Source: Vibrio mimicus
GTDB lineage: Bacteria > Pseudomonadota > Gammaproteobacteria > Enterobacterales > Vibrionaceae
Direction: 5' to 3'
DNA length: 64,000 nt
NCBI RefSeq assembly: GCF_019048845.1
Contig: NZ_CP077425.1
Span: forward strand, 868,001-932,000
Below the pieces are notes generated by a model. That model had not been told where the DNA came from. It did no database searches and saw only the letters and a list, made by a program, of their open reading frames with translations. Shown here piece after piece: positions 8,641 to 17,995 of this stretch. The position numbers were made by a program, and so were the translations under genes. Numbering within the stretch: position 1 is the stretch's first letter; each line of letters begins with the position of its first letter.

Positions 8641-9774
8641 ATGAAAGTGGTTATCGCCCCAGATTCCTTTAAAGAGAGCCTGACTGCGAAACAAGTGTGT
8701 GATGCGATTCAGGCTGGGCTTGCACGAGTATGGAATGATGCAAAATTTGTCACCATTCCGGTAGCTGATGGTGGTGAAGGGACAGTGCAATCACTGGTGG
8801 ATGCAACACAGGGACGCATTGTTGAAGTCAACGTCATTGGGCCACAAGGTAAGCGAGTGGAAGCCTTCTACGGAATGTTAGGTGATAATCAAACCGCGGT
8901 AATCGAAATGGCGGCCGCCAGCGGTTTACACCACGTTCCCATCGCCCAGCGTGATCCCAAACTCACTACCAGTTTTGGAACAGGTGAGTTAATTCGCCAT
9001 GCATTAGATCAAGGGGTCACTAAGCTCATCATCGGGTTAGGCGGCAGCGCAACCAACGATGGTGGTGTGGGTATGTTGGCCGCACTCGGCGCACGTTTTA
9101 CTAACGCAGACGGTGAGCCAATTCAGCTCACTGGCGGCGGTTTACGTGAACTGGCAAATATTGACCTGAGCGATTTCGATCCTCGCCTTCAGCATTGTGA
9201 TTTGCTGGTGGCGTGTGATGTGAATAACCCGCTGTGTGGTGACAAAGGCGCCTCTGCCGTGTTCGGTCCACAGAAAGGGGCGACACCGGATGATGTGCGT
9301 CTGCTCGATGGGGCTTTGCAACAGTTTGGTCTACTCACCGAAAAAGTGACAGGCAAAGCCGTGTTACAGAGTGTAGGTGCGGGTGCTGCGGGTGGTATGG
9401 GCGCGGCTTTGCTGGCGTACACCCACGCCACTTTGCGCCCAGGGATTGAGATTGTTCTGGAAACCGTAGGCCTTGTTCACCAAGTGTGTGATGCCGATTT
9501 GGTGATTACTGGTGAAGGGCGGATTGATAGCCAAACCGTACATGGCAAAACGCCAATGGGAGTGGCGAAAGTGGCGAAACGGTTTGATGTGCCCGTGATT
9601 GCCCTTGCTGGCTGCACAGGTGATAACTATCAAGCGGTTTATCAGTGTGGAATTGACGCAGTGTTTGCCGCAGTGCCAAGGGCAATGTCGTTAGAAGAGG
9701 CACTTAAAGAATCCGATTTTAACCTTGCCGATCTGGCGGAAAATGTCGCCAGATTGTGGGTTCTCTCTAAATAA
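8641..9774 (+). CDS. Glycerate kinase (GarK/GlxK type)
   Basis: A 377-residue cytoplasmic kinase that phosphorylates D-glycerate, feeding it into lower glycolysis as a phosphoglycerate. The start M-K-V-V-I-A-P-D-S-F-K-E-S-L is the family signature, followed by V-A-D-G-G-E-G-T near residue 42, G-L-G-G-S-A-T-N-D-G-G near 131-141 and G-E-G-R-I-D-S-Q-T near 291-299. Length matches the family (about 380). It is co-transcribed with the permease 20 bases upstream, has a GAGGAG ribosome site and is closed by a strong terminator. The two E. coli paralogues cannot be told apart here, so no symbol is given. Confidence 0.94.
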   Translation: MKVVIAPDSFKESLTAKQVCDAIQAGLARVWNDAKFVTIPVADGGEGTVQSLVDATQGRIVEVNVIGPQGKRVEAFYGMLGDNQTAVIEMAAASGLHHVPIAQRDPKLTTSFGTGELIRHALDQGVTKLIIGLGGSATNDGGVGMLAALGARFTNADGEPIQLTGGGLRELANIDLSDFDPRLQHCDLLVACDVNNPLCGDKGASAVFGPQKGATPDDVRLLDGALQQFGLLTEKVTGKAVLQSVGAGAAGGMGAALLAYTHATLRPGIEIVLETVGLVHQVCDADLVITGEGRIDSQTVHGKTPMGVAKVAKRFDVPVIALAGCTGDNYQAVYQCGIDAVFAAVPRAMSLEEALKESDFNLADLAENVARLWVLSK

Positions 9775-9778
9775 AACA

Positions 9779-9810
9779 GAAAGCTGACGGAAGTCAGCTT
9801 TCTTTCTTTT
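9779..9810 (+). terminator. Terminator of the permease-glycerate kinase operon
   Basis: GAAAGCTGAC at 9779-9788 pairs with GTCAGCTTTC at 9793-9802, followed by a T-rich run. Confidence 0.92.
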
Positions 9811-9924
9811 CTGCCTTCAGCCATTCTTTTTTCAATTTCTCATTAGTGTTTTAAGCGTTAACCAAGGTGGTTGCGTAATATCTAAAGGGTAATCTCTGAA
9901 AGTAATGTTGAAAGGATCTCACTC

Positions 9925-10764
9925 ATGTCGAAATGGTTTCGAATACTCTTACTTTGTACTCTTTTGGCTGGGTGCGGTACCAAGTTTGTCTACCATCACC
10001 TTGATTGGTTTGTGATTGACTATGTAGAAGATTTCGTTGATCTCGATGACCAACAGACATTGATGATAGAACAAGCGATGCCTGCTCTGCTTGAATGGCA
10101 TACACGAGAAGCGCTGCCCCGCTATGTTGAACAAATCGATGAGCTATTGGTCTTGCCTCTACGCAATGTCACGGTTGAGCAGATTGCGCAGCATCAAGAT
10201 CGTGCTCGTGCGCATTATCAGCAGCTGGTTAATAAGCTGCTCCCGGATGTTACGGCTATTGCAGCGACATTCAAGCAAACACAAATTGACCAATTTATGG
10301 AAGCGGTAGTGAAAAGGCATGAGAAGTTTGCGAAGAAGTATCGTGAGATGGATGAGCCAGCGTTGCGACAATTTTATCAAGAGAAAGTGCAAGAGGATTT
10401 AGAAGAGTGGTTGGGGCTATTGACCCCTGAGCAAAAAATCGTGCTCAAGGAGTGGAGTTTGAATATCCAATCCACCATAAGTGATTGGGTGGTAGTGCAA
10501 GTGACGTTTCGTGAACAAATTCGCGCACTGTTTGAAAAGCGTCACCAACCTGAGCAATTTCAGGCTTATCTTGGGGAGTTATTACTCAATTCGGAGCAGT
10601 ATTACAGCCCAACTTTAAAAGCTAAGCTGGCTTATAATCGAGGGTTAGCACAACGATATTTGGTTGAGATTTTGCGCATCAGTACGCCCAAACAACAACT
10701 GCATTTTCGGCAAGAGTTACAAGACTGGAAAGAAATAGGCATGGATCTGCTTGTGAAAAATTAA
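9925..10764 (+). CDS. DUF6279-type lipoprotein
   Basis: A 279-residue predicted lipoprotein: a hydrophobic leader ends in the lipobox L-L-A-G-C at about residues 13-17, so Cys17 should carry the lipid. The start of the mature part, Y-H-H-L-D-W-F-V-I-D-Y-V-E-D-F-V-D-L-D, matches the DUF6279 family as I remember it. The rest is helical and charged, without enzymatic motifs. Function is unknown. The ribosome site GAAAGGATC is good. It is followed after 82 bases by a secreted barrel gene with which it may be co-transcribed. Confidence 0.75.
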   Translation: MSKWFRILLLCTLLAGCGTKFVYHHLDWFVIDYVEDFVDLDDQQTLMIEQAMPALLEWHTREALPRYVEQIDELLVLPLRNVTVEQIAQHQDRARAHYQQLVNKLLPDVTAIAATFKQTQIDQFMEAVVKRHEKFAKKYREMDEPALRQFYQEKVQEDLEEWLGLLTPEQKIVLKEWSLNIQSTISDWVVVQVTFREQIRALFEKRHQPEQFQAYLGELLLNSEQYYSPTLKAKLAYNRGLAQRYLVEILRISTPKQQLHFRQELQDWKEIGMDLLVKN

Positions 10765-10846
10765 GCAAGGTGTGATTCCCCCTGTTGAAATACAAGATTC
10801 AAGCAGTTAGATTTTGAGTCATAAAACAAAACCATAGGAAAATAAA

Positions 10847-11476
10847 ATGAAAAGGACGTCGTTGTTGGCTGCTCTGGCTTTAGCTCTGCCTTTGGCTGCG
10901 AACGCAGCACCGTCATATAGCCACTACACCTATGTAGCGGGTGGAATGCAGTTTGCGGATATTGATAGCGATGATTTAACTCAATATGTTGGTGCACCTT
11001 ATTCCAATATGGATACTGCTCAGTTATATGGGGTTTATTTTAACGCCAGCTTCTCTACCTCTCGCATTCCCGTCTTTTTTAAAGCAGAGCTCAGCGGTAT
11101 GTATTCCGGTGAGCTAGAAATTGAAAATAGCTTCGGGGGGATCGGGCTTTATCAATATTTTGGTAACCACTCCATTTATGGAGCCTTGGGTTATAACAAA
11201 GTTGAAGTTTCACGCGAGACAGATCAATTCGTTCGTGAATTCAATGAAGGTGGCGCGAGTGGTGAAGTCGGTGTGAACTTGCAGGTATTACCTTTCTATA
11301 AATTAGTGCCTAGAGCGCGTTTCACTCGTTTAGCGGGTGAAATTATGGATGACTACCAACTGAGTAACCAGATTATGTTTGGCCCAGTCTTGGCGGTTGA
11401 GCTGAATATCGGGCACAACAAGTTTCAAGATACTTCGCAAACCAGTTACCAAGCAGGGATCCGGTTTTCGTTCTAG
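10847..11476 (+). CDS. Small outer-membrane beta-barrel protein
   Basis: A 209-residue exported protein. The signal peptide (about residues 1-21, ending N-A-A) is followed by alternating hydrophobic and polar residues typical of beta strands, with many Tyr and Gly, and the last residue is Phe (S-Y-Q-A-G-I-R-F-S-F), the usual insertion signal of outer-membrane barrels. I do not recognise a specific family; the size suggests eight strands. AGGAAAATAAA precedes the ATG. A terminator shared with the convergent small gene follows. Confidence 0.65.
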   Translation: MKRTSLLAALALALPLAANAAPSYSHYTYVAGGMQFADIDSDDLTQYVGAPYSNMDTAQLYGVYFNASFSTSRIPVFFKAELSGMYSGELEIENSFGGIGLYQYFGNHSIYGALGYNKVEVSRETDQFVREFNEGGASGEVGVNLQVLPFYKLVPRARFTRLAGEIMDDYQLSNQIMFGPVLAVELNIGHNKFQDTSQTSYQAGIRFSF

Positions 11477-11508
11477 AGCCCGCATAACTGTATTGATTAG
11501 TTAAATAA

Positions 11509-11532
11509 GAAAAGCACCCTTGGGTGCTTTTC
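11509..11532. terminator. Bidirectional terminator
   Basis: GAAAAGCACCC at 11509-11519 pairs with GGGTGCTTTTC at 11522-11532. It has A-runs and T-runs on both sides and lies between convergent genes. Confidence 0.9.
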
Positions 11533-11559
11533 TCGTTATCAGTGCAAGCAAGGTTTGAA

Positions 11560-11700
11560 TTACAAACCGCCTTGTTGCTGTGCTTCTTTCACCATTTGTT
11601 GGCGCTGAGCTTCCATGTCAGATGCAACGTTACTGTCCTGATGTGTTGACTGTTCCAAAGCCTGTGGAACCAAAACATAGTACTTGTTGATTGTCATCAT
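11560..11700 (-). CDS. 46-residue small protein, unknown function
   Basis: Reading leftward from a double ATG (11700 and 11697) to TAA at 11560-11562 gives 46 residues: M-M-T-I-N-K-Y-Y-V-L-V-P-Q-A-L, then a polar, Gln-rich helical tail ending Q-Q-Q-G-G-L. There is no signal peptide or membrane segment. AAAGAGA lies upstream at ribosome-site distance and the shared terminator lies just behind the stop, which together with sensible residue use makes a real gene likely. The gnd terminator lies only 37 bases upstream of the start, so it needs either its own promoter or read-through from gnd. Confidence 0.6.
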   Translation of the reverse strand: MMTINKYYVLVPQALEQSTHQDSNVASDMEAQRQQMVKEAQQQGGL

Positions 11701-11727
11701 CGATTCTCTTTAAAGCGAAATGTGCAG

Positions 11728-11763
11728 AAAAAAATAGAGGATGTCGGTAAAACCGACATCCTC
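11728..11763 (-). terminator. Terminator of the zwf-pgl-gnd operon
   Basis: GAGGATGTCGGT at 11737-11748 pairs perfectly with ACCGACATCCTC at 11752-11763. On the minus strand the stem is followed by a run of seven T. Confidence 0.93.
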
Positions 11764-11852
11764 CCTGAACGGCGAAATTATAGGCTGATACGAAAGAAGT
11801 AGCTAGTCTTAATTTCATCCTTATCAGTATGACGCTTTCCTACTAGGCGTTA

Positions 11853-13301
11853 TTACACGTCGTAAGTGGTAGACGCAGTATTACCGCCTGTACCTGTCCA
11901 GTTGGTGTGGAAGAACTCACCACGCGGACGATCGATACGCTCATAAGTATGCGCACCAAAGTAATCACGCTGTGCTTGCAGCAGGTTCGCTGGCAGGCGA
12001 GCCGTGGTGTAACCATCTAGGAAGGTCAGTGCTGAAGTCGTACATGGCATTGGGATGCCGACTTCCAGCGACTTCGCTGCCACTTTACGCCATGCAGCCA
12101 GACAGTTGTCCAAAATGCCTTTGAAGTATGCATCAGAGCCTAAGAACGCCAGTTCAGGGTTCTTTTCAAACGCATCACGGATGTTGCCGAGGAATGCAGA
12201 ACGGATGATACAACCACCGCGCCACATCAGAGCCACGTTACCGTAGTTCAGGTTCCAACCATTCTCGTTTGATGCTTCACGCATCAGCATAAAGCCTTGT
12301 GCGTAAGAGATGATTTTTGAAGCCAGCAGCGCTTGACGCAGTGCATCAACCCAAACTTGTTTGTCACCTTCCACTTGCGTTTCAGTTTTACCAAACAGTT
12401 TTTCGGCTTCAACACGTTGATCTTTCAGCGCAGACAGGCAGCGAGAGAACACAGATTCAGTGATCAGAGTCAGTGGGATACCCATGTCCAGCGCGTTGAT
12501 GCCAGTCCATTTACCTGTGCCTTTTTGGCCAGCTGTATCTAGGATCTTCTCAACCAGCGCTTCACCATCTTCATCTTTGTAGCCAAGGATGTCAGCGGTG
12601 ATCTCAACCAAGTAGCTGTCTAGCTCAGTTTTGTTCCAGTCAGCAAACACGGCTTGCATTTCATCGGCCGACATTCCCAGACCATCTTTCATGAACTGGT
12701 AAGCTTCAGTGATCAGCTGCATGTCGCCGTATTCGATACCGTTGTGAACCATTTTCACGAAGTGACCGGCACCATCGTTGCCCACCCAGTCACAGCAAGG
12801 CTCGCCAGCGTCAGTTTTTGCAGAAATGCCTTGGAAAATCGGTTTCACCGCTTCCCATGCTTCAGGTGCGCCACCCGGCATGATCGAAGGTCCGAAACGT
12901 GCACCTTCTTCACCACCAGAAACACCCGTACCGATGAAGTGAATGCCTTTTTCACGCAGCGCTTTGACACGGCGGTTAGTATCAGGGAAGTTCGTGTTAC
13001 CACCATCAATGATGATGTCACCTTTGTCGAGCAGTGGAACCAGTTGCTCGATGAAGTCATCAACCACTTGACCTGCACGTACCATCAGCATCACTTTACG
13101 TGGGGTTGACAGTTTATCAACCAGCTCTTGCAGCGTGTAAGCGCCAACAATGTTAGTGCCTTTTGCTGGGCCTTCAAGGAACTCGTCCACTTTAGCCGCG
13201 GTACGGTTGTGTGCCACAACTTTGAAGCCGTGGTCGTTCATGTTGAGGATCAGGTTCTGGCCCATGACTGCAAGGCCGATTACACCGATATCACCTTTCA
13301 T
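11853..13301 (-). CDS. gnd: 6-phosphogluconate dehydrogenase, decarboxylating
   Basis: A 482-residue cytoplasmic enzyme that oxidises 6-phosphogluconate to ribulose 5-phosphate and CO2, making NADPH. The N-terminal Rossmann part has G-L-A-V-M-G-Q-N-L (about 8-16); G-T-G-V-S-G-G-E-E-G-A-R (about 128-139) holds the substrate site, and the catalytic Lys lies in H-F-V-K-M-V-H-N-G-I-E-Y. The C-terminal tail closes on the neighbouring subunit. It is the third gene of the operon, 13 bases behind pgl, and is followed by a strong terminator. Confidence 0.97.
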   Translation of the reverse strand: MKGDIGVIGLAVMGQNLILNMNDHGFKVVAHNRTAAKVDEFLEGPAKGTNIVGAYTLQELVDKLSTPRKVMLMVRAGQVVDDFIEQLVPLLDKGDIIIDGGNTNFPDTNRRVKALREKGIHFIGTGVSGGEEGARFGPSIMPGGAPEAWEAVKPIFQGISAKTDAGEPCCDWVGNDGAGHFVKMVHNGIEYGDMQLITEAYQFMKDGLGMSADEMQAVFADWNKTELDSYLVEITADILGYKDEDGEALVEKILDTAGQKGTGKWTGINALDMGIPLTLITESVFSRCLSALKDQRVEAEKLFGKTETQVEGDKQVWVDALRQALLASKIISYAQGFMLMREASNENGWNLNYGNVALMWRGGCIIRSAFLGNIRDAFEKNPELAFLGSDAYFKGILDNCLAAWRKVAAKSLEVGIPMPCTTSALTFLDGYTTARLPANLLQAQRDYFGAHTYERIDRPRGEFFHTNWTGTGGNTASTTYDV

Positions 13302-13314
13302 TTATTTCTCTCCT

Positions 13315-14031
13315 TCACGCAATCTTTGCTGCGGCGTCTGAATCTAAGTACCACTCGGTCACTCCTGAAGTGGAGTGAATTTTTGCTGCCGGATAAGGCA
13401 GTTGCTCGGCTGGAGTGGTGTGAATTTGTTCTACGATCTCGGCTTTACCTGCGCCAAGAACGAGATAACTGATGCGTTTTGCGGCTTGCAGCACTTTCGC
13501 GGTTTTTGAAACGCGTCGCTGTCCGGATTCCGGATGGCTTGCCACCACCGAAAGATTCGCGTCTGCATAGTCGGTTTGCCCTGGGAACAGGGATGCGGTA
13601 TGACCATCGGCACCGACACCGAGTAGGATCCAATCAAACACTGGCGTGCCGTTTTCATTGGGGATCACATGCGCCATCGCTTGAGCAAAACGTTCGGCTT
13701 CGGCTTGTGGCTCGTTCTCACCCAGAATGCGGTGAATGTTCTGCGCAGGCATGTTGATTTTGCTAAACAGCAGCGCATTGGCTTCACCGTAATTGCTTTC
13801 AGCATCATCCGGAGCCACACAGCGCTCATCACCCCACCAGAAATGCAGGTTTTGCCACTGAATGTCGTTCGCGTAAGGCTGGCTTGCCAAAAGCTTAAAC
13901 AGCATTTTTGGTGTGCTGCCGCCAGACAGGGAAATGTGTACAGGCTGACCTTGCTGGCTGTACGCCAACATATCGTCAGCAAGGCTTTTCACCACGGCAT
14001 CCGCAGTTGGGAAAATTTTATGGTTGATCAT
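13315..14031 (-). CDS. pgl: 6-phosphogluconolactonase
   Basis: A 238-residue cytoplasmic enzyme of the DevB/SOL family that hydrolyses 6-phosphogluconolactone, the second step of the oxidative pentose phosphate route. It shows S-L-S-G-G-S-T-P near residue 35, W-W-G-D-E-R near 65 and [14 protein letters not shown] near 137-150, all hallmarks of the glucosamine-6-phosphate isomerase-like fold. Its start overlaps the zwf stop by four bases, so the two are translated together. Confidence 0.95.
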   Translation of the reverse strand: MINHKIFPTADAVVKSLADDMLAYSQQGQPVHISLSGGSTPKMLFKLLASQPYANDIQWQNLHFWWGDERCVAPDDAESNYGEANALLFSKINMPAQNIHRILGENEPQAEAERFAQAMAHVIPNENGTPVFDWILLGVGADGHTASLFPGQTDYADANLSVVASHPESGQRRVSKTAKVLQAAKRISYLVLGAGKAEIVEQIHTTPAEQLPYPAAKIHSTSGVTEWYLDSDAAAKIA

Positions 14032-15533
14032 AATTCGCAGTAATCCGTGTTAGTGAGGTTTTTACAAGGGAAGCGCCACTCACGGCCGTCACGGCGTAGC
14101 AAGTCATCCGACTCTTTCGGGCCCCAAGTGCCACAGGCGTAGCCGTACAGCGATTGCGGATCTTGTTTGAAATCGAGGATCGGTTGCACAAACTTCCAAC
14201 AAGCTTCTACCGCATCAGTACGGGCAAACAGTGTCGCGTCACCATTGAGTGCATCCAGCAGCAGACGCTCATAAGCGGTCAGCATTTTGATCTGCTCCAG
14301 TGAGGCGTAGTGGAAATTCATCGACACTTCTTTGGCTTTGAAACCTGCGCCCGGCTCTTTCAAGCCGAAGCTCATCAGAATGCCTTCATCAGGCTGAATA
14401 CGGATGATCAGCTTGTTCTCTGGTGCATTTTGCCCAAAGACAGGATGCGGTGTGCGTTTGAAGTGAATGACCACTTCGGTGACACGCGTTGGTAAACGTT
14501 TACCGCTGCGCACATAGAATGGCACACCATTCCAACGCCAGTTATTGATGAACATTTTCAGTGCAACGTAAGTTTCGGTGCGTGAATCAGCGGCCACGCC
14601 CGGCTCATTACGGTAGCTGGGTAAAAATTGCCCACGCACTTCCGATTCGGTGTATTGACCGAGCACCAGATTGTTGCGCAGATCAGATTCAGAAAGCGGT
14701 TGTAGGCTTTGCAGTACCTTGTTCACTTCGTTACGAATGGAATCCGCGTTGATCGCCGCAGGCGGCTCCATGCCCACCATAGCCAGCACTTGCAGCAGGT
14801 GGTTTTGGAACATATCGCGCACCGCGCCAGAACCATCGTAATAACCGCCGCGCTCTTCCACACCTAGGAATTCTGCGCCTGTGATCTCCACGTAATCAAT
14901 AAAGTTACGGTTCCACAGTGGCTCAAACATGCCATTGGCAAAGCGGAACACCAGCAGGTTTTGCACGGTTTCTTTACCAAGGTAGTGGTCGATACGGTAG
15001 ATCTGATGCTCTTTGAAGTGATGGTGGATTTCCACATCTAGATCTTGTGCAGATTGCAAATCGTAACCAAAAGGTTTTTCGATGATCAGACGCTTCCAGC
15101 CTTGGCTCTCATCGTTGAGGCCATGTGCCGCAAGGCAAGCTGGGATCACGCCATACAAGCTTGGTGGCGTTGCGAGATAAAACAACGTATTACGCTGCTC
15201 AAACTGATAATCGTTAGCCAGCGTATCAAGGCGTGTTGCCAAATGCTGGTAATCCGCGACCTCCGCCGTATTCAGCGCTTGATAATGCACGTGCTGCATG
15301 AACGCGTCCAAAATCGCAGGTTCCGTTTTTTCCAGCTCTTGCAGCGAGCGCTTTAGCTTCTCGCGGTAAGATTCATCACTGTACTCGGTACGGCTTACAC
15401 CCAAAATCGCAAATGATTTTGGCAGTTGCTGACTGGCATAGAGGTGATACAACGCAGGAATAAGCTTACGGTACGTCAAATCTCCCGAAGCACCGAAAAT
15501 TACGATGCTGCTGTTTTCAGGTATTACCATCAT
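14028..15533 (-). CDS. zwf: Glucose-6-phosphate 1-dehydrogenase
   Basis: A 501-residue enzyme for the first step of the oxidative pentose phosphate and Entner-Doudoroff routes. The dinucleotide fold [13 protein letters not shown] is near residues 12-24 and the active-site signature R-I-D-H-Y-L-G-K near 178-185. Two ATG codons stand side by side (15533, 15530); the second is better spaced from AAAGGA. It is the first gene of zwf-pgl-gnd, with pgl overlapping its stop. The promoter must lie in the 0.5-kb spacer to the right. Confidence 0.97.
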   Translation of the reverse strand: MMVIPENSSIVIFGASGDLTYRKLIPALYHLYASQQLPKSFAILGVSRTEYSDESYREKLKRSLQELEKTEPAILDAFMQHVHYQALNTAEVADYQHLATRLDTLANDYQFEQRNTLFYLATPPSLYGVIPACLAAHGLNDESQGWKRLIIEKPFGYDLQSAQDLDVEIHHHFKEHQIYRIDHYLGKETVQNLLVFRFANGMFEPLWNRNFIDYVEITGAEFLGVEERGGYYDGSGAVRDMFQNHLLQVLAMVGMEPPAAINADSIRNEVNKVLQSLQPLSESDLRNNLVLGQYTESEVRGQFLPSYRNEPGVAADSRTETYVALKMFINNWRWNGVPFYVRSGKRLPTRVTEVVIHFKRTPHPVFGQNAPENKLIIRIQPDEGILMSFGLKEPGAGFKAKEVSMNFHYASLEQIKMLTAYERLLLDALNGDATLFARTDAVEACWKFVQPILDFKQDPQSLYGYACGTWGPKESDDLLRRDGREWRFPCKNLTNTDYCEL

Positions 15534-16056
15534 CTTTCCTTTAGAAACGAGGTACTCCCTTGATTTTTCAGTGAATCAATATCCATGTTCACCGGAAAAT
15601 CTTTGGGTATTGTTAGCATGCGCCAACCCTAGCAGCGCAATACACAAATCAAAAACCGATCTTGCCTATAGCTTTAATAGGAAAAATCAATCGGTGGGGA
15701 AGAGCGGCGTGTTAGCGAAACTCATCCCCAACTCGGGGGCGTATTGTCTACGACTCTTTGACATACATCAACTATTGATAACGCAATCGATTGAATTGTG
15801 ACAGATGAAAATGTTAACCATCAGTTTTTAAAGAAAAATTCAAAATAAGTTGAATGACTAGCTCTAAATGACTTGAAGTGACGCTCGGTGAGAAGAGAAT
15901 AACAATCGTATTGTGATAGGCCGGCCTTTGATGAGATCTCAAGATGACACTCATCATCCCCGTGACATTCGCCTTGGTGTCAACCATGATTGTAAATAGC
16001 AACCCGAGGGGGAGACTGCTACACTGGCCGACAATGCGTTTGGAAGGACTGTTGAA
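15534..16056. other. Divergent intergenic region, about 0.5 kb
   Basis: Lies between zwf and the PHP phosphatase gene and must hold both promoters. A small inverted repeat (TTGATT at 15560-15565 with AATCAA at 15574-15579) is 27 bases from zwf and could be an operator. I see no gene and no match to the HexR consensus I remember. Confidence 0.45.
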
Positions 16057-16803
16057 ATGAATTTAGCCGTAGATACTCACACTCACACTTACGCCAGTGG
16101 CCATGCTTATAGCACGCTGATTGAAAATGCGCGTGCGGCGAAACAGAATGGCTTAACGCTGTTTTGTACCACTGACCATGCCGAATCTATGCCCGGTGCA
16201 CCGCATTACTGGTTTTTCTCCAACCAACGCATTTTGCCCCGTTTTCTTGAAGGCGTTGGTGTAATTCGTGGTGTGGAGGCCAACATCCTCAATACGCAAG
16301 GCGAAATCGATTTACACCCAAGCGTAGATCACAACTTGGATTGGGTGATTGGTAGCTTTCATGAGCCAGTGTTTCATCCCTCTTCAAGAGAAGAACATAC
16401 CCAAGCGCTGATTAAAGTGATTGAAGGTGGTCGAGTCGATGCATTAGGTCATCTGGGTAATCCACATTTTGATTTCGATTTCGAGCAGGTGATCGCCTGT
16501 GCCAAAGCACACAATGTGGCGATTGAAATCAATAACAGCACACTAAAAGGGCATAGCCGAGTGGGCAGCATTGATCGTTGTTACGAGATTGCTCGAGTCG
16601 CGAAATCGCTCGATGCCTACATCACCACTGGCAGTGATGCCCATTTTTGTCTGGATATCGGCGGTTTATCGCTAGCCAGTCAATTGATTGATGAAGTGGG
16701 CATTAATCCGCAACGTGTTATCACTCATACCGCGCGTCAGTTTCTCGACTTTCTTGAGTTACGTGGCCGTCAGCCGATTGAAGAATTTGTGGGTTTATTT
16801 TAG
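16057..16803 (+). CDS. PHP-family phosphatase, YcdX type
   Basis: A 248-residue metal-dependent hydrolase with the polymerase-and-histidinol-phosphatase fold, about the length of E. coli YcdX. Metal-binding motifs in order are D-T-H-T-H-T-Y at residues 7-13, T-T-D-H-A near 39-43, G-V-E-A-N near 70, G-S-F-H near 98, H-L-G-N-P-H near 132 and the closing G-S-D-A-H near 192-196. The natural substrate of this subgroup is not settled; a phosphoester is assumed from the family. The ribosome site is GGAAGGA. It is a single-gene unit. Confidence 0.88.
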   Translation: MNLAVDTHTHTYASGHAYSTLIENARAAKQNGLTLFCTTDHAESMPGAPHYWFFSNQRILPRFLEGVGVIRGVEANILNTQGEIDLHPSVDHNLDWVIGSFHEPVFHPSSREEHTQALIKVIEGGRVDALGHLGNPHFDFDFEQVIACAKAHNVAIEINNSTLKGHSRVGSIDRCYEIARVAKSLDAYITTGSDAHFCLDIGGLSLASQLIDEVGINPQRVITHTARQFLDFLELRGRQPIEEFVGLF

Positions 16804-16993
16804 CGCCAACTTTAGTTCGCACCCACATCGGTTCACGTTGACTTTCTTCCTAATTCGATGGCAGCACACCTAATCGTTTGGTCTTAATGCAGTCTGGAAC
16901 TCCTCTTTCCGGCTGCATTTTGCAACAAAACTCAACTCACTGTCGCCGTGAGAATGACGTACAATTCGGCTCCCTTCAAAAGTGAGTAGAAAA

Positions 16994-17377
16994 ATGAAAA
17001 GAACACTGATTCTAACGGCGGCATTGCTCGCCACTCCGGTTTTTGCCGCTGGGCAAGATCTTAAATCAATCATGCAAGAGATGAAGCTTGCCTTTAAACA
17101 GGCGGTAGAAGCGCCGACTGTTGAAGCGATGCAAGATCCTATTTCCACACTAGAAAGTTTAGTTGAGCAGGCCAAACGCAAATCCTATCCCGCTGAAAAA
17201 GAAGCCACTTATCAAGAAGGTTTCAACAAACTAGACGTCACATTGGGGCAAGTTGAAGCGCATTTGCAAGCTGGTGAGCTTGAAGCCGCTAAAGCGAGCC
17301 TAAAAACTGTCGATGATCTGCGTGTTGAATACCATGACAAGCGCAATCCAAGTATCTGGAAACGTCTATTTGGCTAA
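16994..17377 (+). CDS. Cytochrome b562 family protein
   Basis: A 127-residue exported protein with a signal peptide ending F-A-A near residue 19 and a four-helix bundle as in E. coli cytochrome b562. The likely axial haem ligands are a Met in the first helix (I-M-Q-E-M-K) and the His in the last helix (V-E-Y-H-D-K). There is no C-x-x-C-H, so haem would be bound without covalent links. Its role as a periplasmic electron carrier is inferred from the family. ATG at 16994 gives a clean signal peptide; an upstream GTG in the same frame is less likely. Confidence 0.8.
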   Translation: MKRTLILTAALLATPVFAAGQDLKSIMQEMKLAFKQAVEAPTVEAMQDPISTLESLVEQAKRKSYPAEKEATYQEGFNKLDVTLGQVEAHLQAGELEAAKASLKTVDDLRVEYHDKRNPSIWKRLFG

Positions 17378-17382
17378 TCTTC

Positions 17383-17426
17383 TCCCTTCCGTTTTGCGGT
17401 TTCGCGTAAAGCTGGAAGGGAAAAAT
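17383..17426 (+). terminator. Stem-loop after the cytochrome b562 gene
   Basis: TCCCTTCC at 17383-17390 pairs with GGAAGGGA at 17414-17421 across a 23-base loop that can fold further. It has no strong T-run. Confidence 0.5.
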
Positions 17427-17536
17427 AATGTTTGAGATGTAAGCAACCCTCAGTTTTTGTTAAAACTTGGGTGTAATACACTGTTATGGTTATCACTAAC
17501 GGTTATAGTAGTGAGTAATCCATAAAGAGTGTTGTT

Positions 17537-17884
17537 ATGAACCCGCAACGTACCTTTCACCGTTTGATGCTGAAACTCAGCCTGCTTAGCTGGCTGCTAG
17601 TTTCGATCATGCCTGTGCTGAACGCGCACGACAATGCGGCGGGCGTTTGGGCAACACTTTGTACCATCAATGGTTTTGAACTGGTCAAAATTGAAGATGG
17701 CAAACCGCAAACTCAGCACAGTAAACCGTGTCCGTTTGCCCATTTCTCCAATTTTCATCACACCGAACTTCCAACCACACAACTTCCAATTCGACAAACG
17801 ACGGCGCAAGTAGATGGTTACACTTTTTTGGCTCTAAGTGTCCGTTTTGAAAGTGCTGTCCCGCGTGCTCCGCCTGTGACTTAA
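17537..17884 (+). CDS. DUF2946-type small exported protein
   Basis: A 115-residue protein with an N-terminal hydrophobic segment (about residues 12-29) ending before N-A-H-D-N. The later part has L-C-T-I-N-G near residue 41 and a Cys/His group (K-P-C-P-F-A-H-F-S-N-F-H-H) near 63-75, which is the layout of DUF2946 proteins; metal binding, perhaps copper, is inference. It is followed by a PepSY membrane protein, a frequent partner of DUF2946 genes. AAAGAG serves as ribosome site. Function is not established. Confidence 0.65.
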   Translation: MNPQRTFHRLMLKLSLLSWLLVSIMPVLNAHDNAAGVWATLCTINGFELVKIEDGKPQTQHSKPCPFAHFSNFHHTELPTTQLPIRQTTAQVDGYTFLALSVRFESAVPRAPPVT

Positions 17885-17995
17885 CTGAATTAATTACCCA
17901 ATAACAATAAAACTATTTAGTAAAGTCACACGCTCATATCCCATTTGGTTTCTTGACCGAAGGGATAATTTGCGTTTAAAAAAGGAAGAAATACG

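Noticed and set aside
12654..13109. 151-codon reading antisense to gnd
   Set aside because: Shadow of a conserved housekeeping gene, no start signals.
15814..16002. 62-codon minus-strand reading in the zwf spacer
   Set aside because: No ribosome site and no sensible protein pattern.
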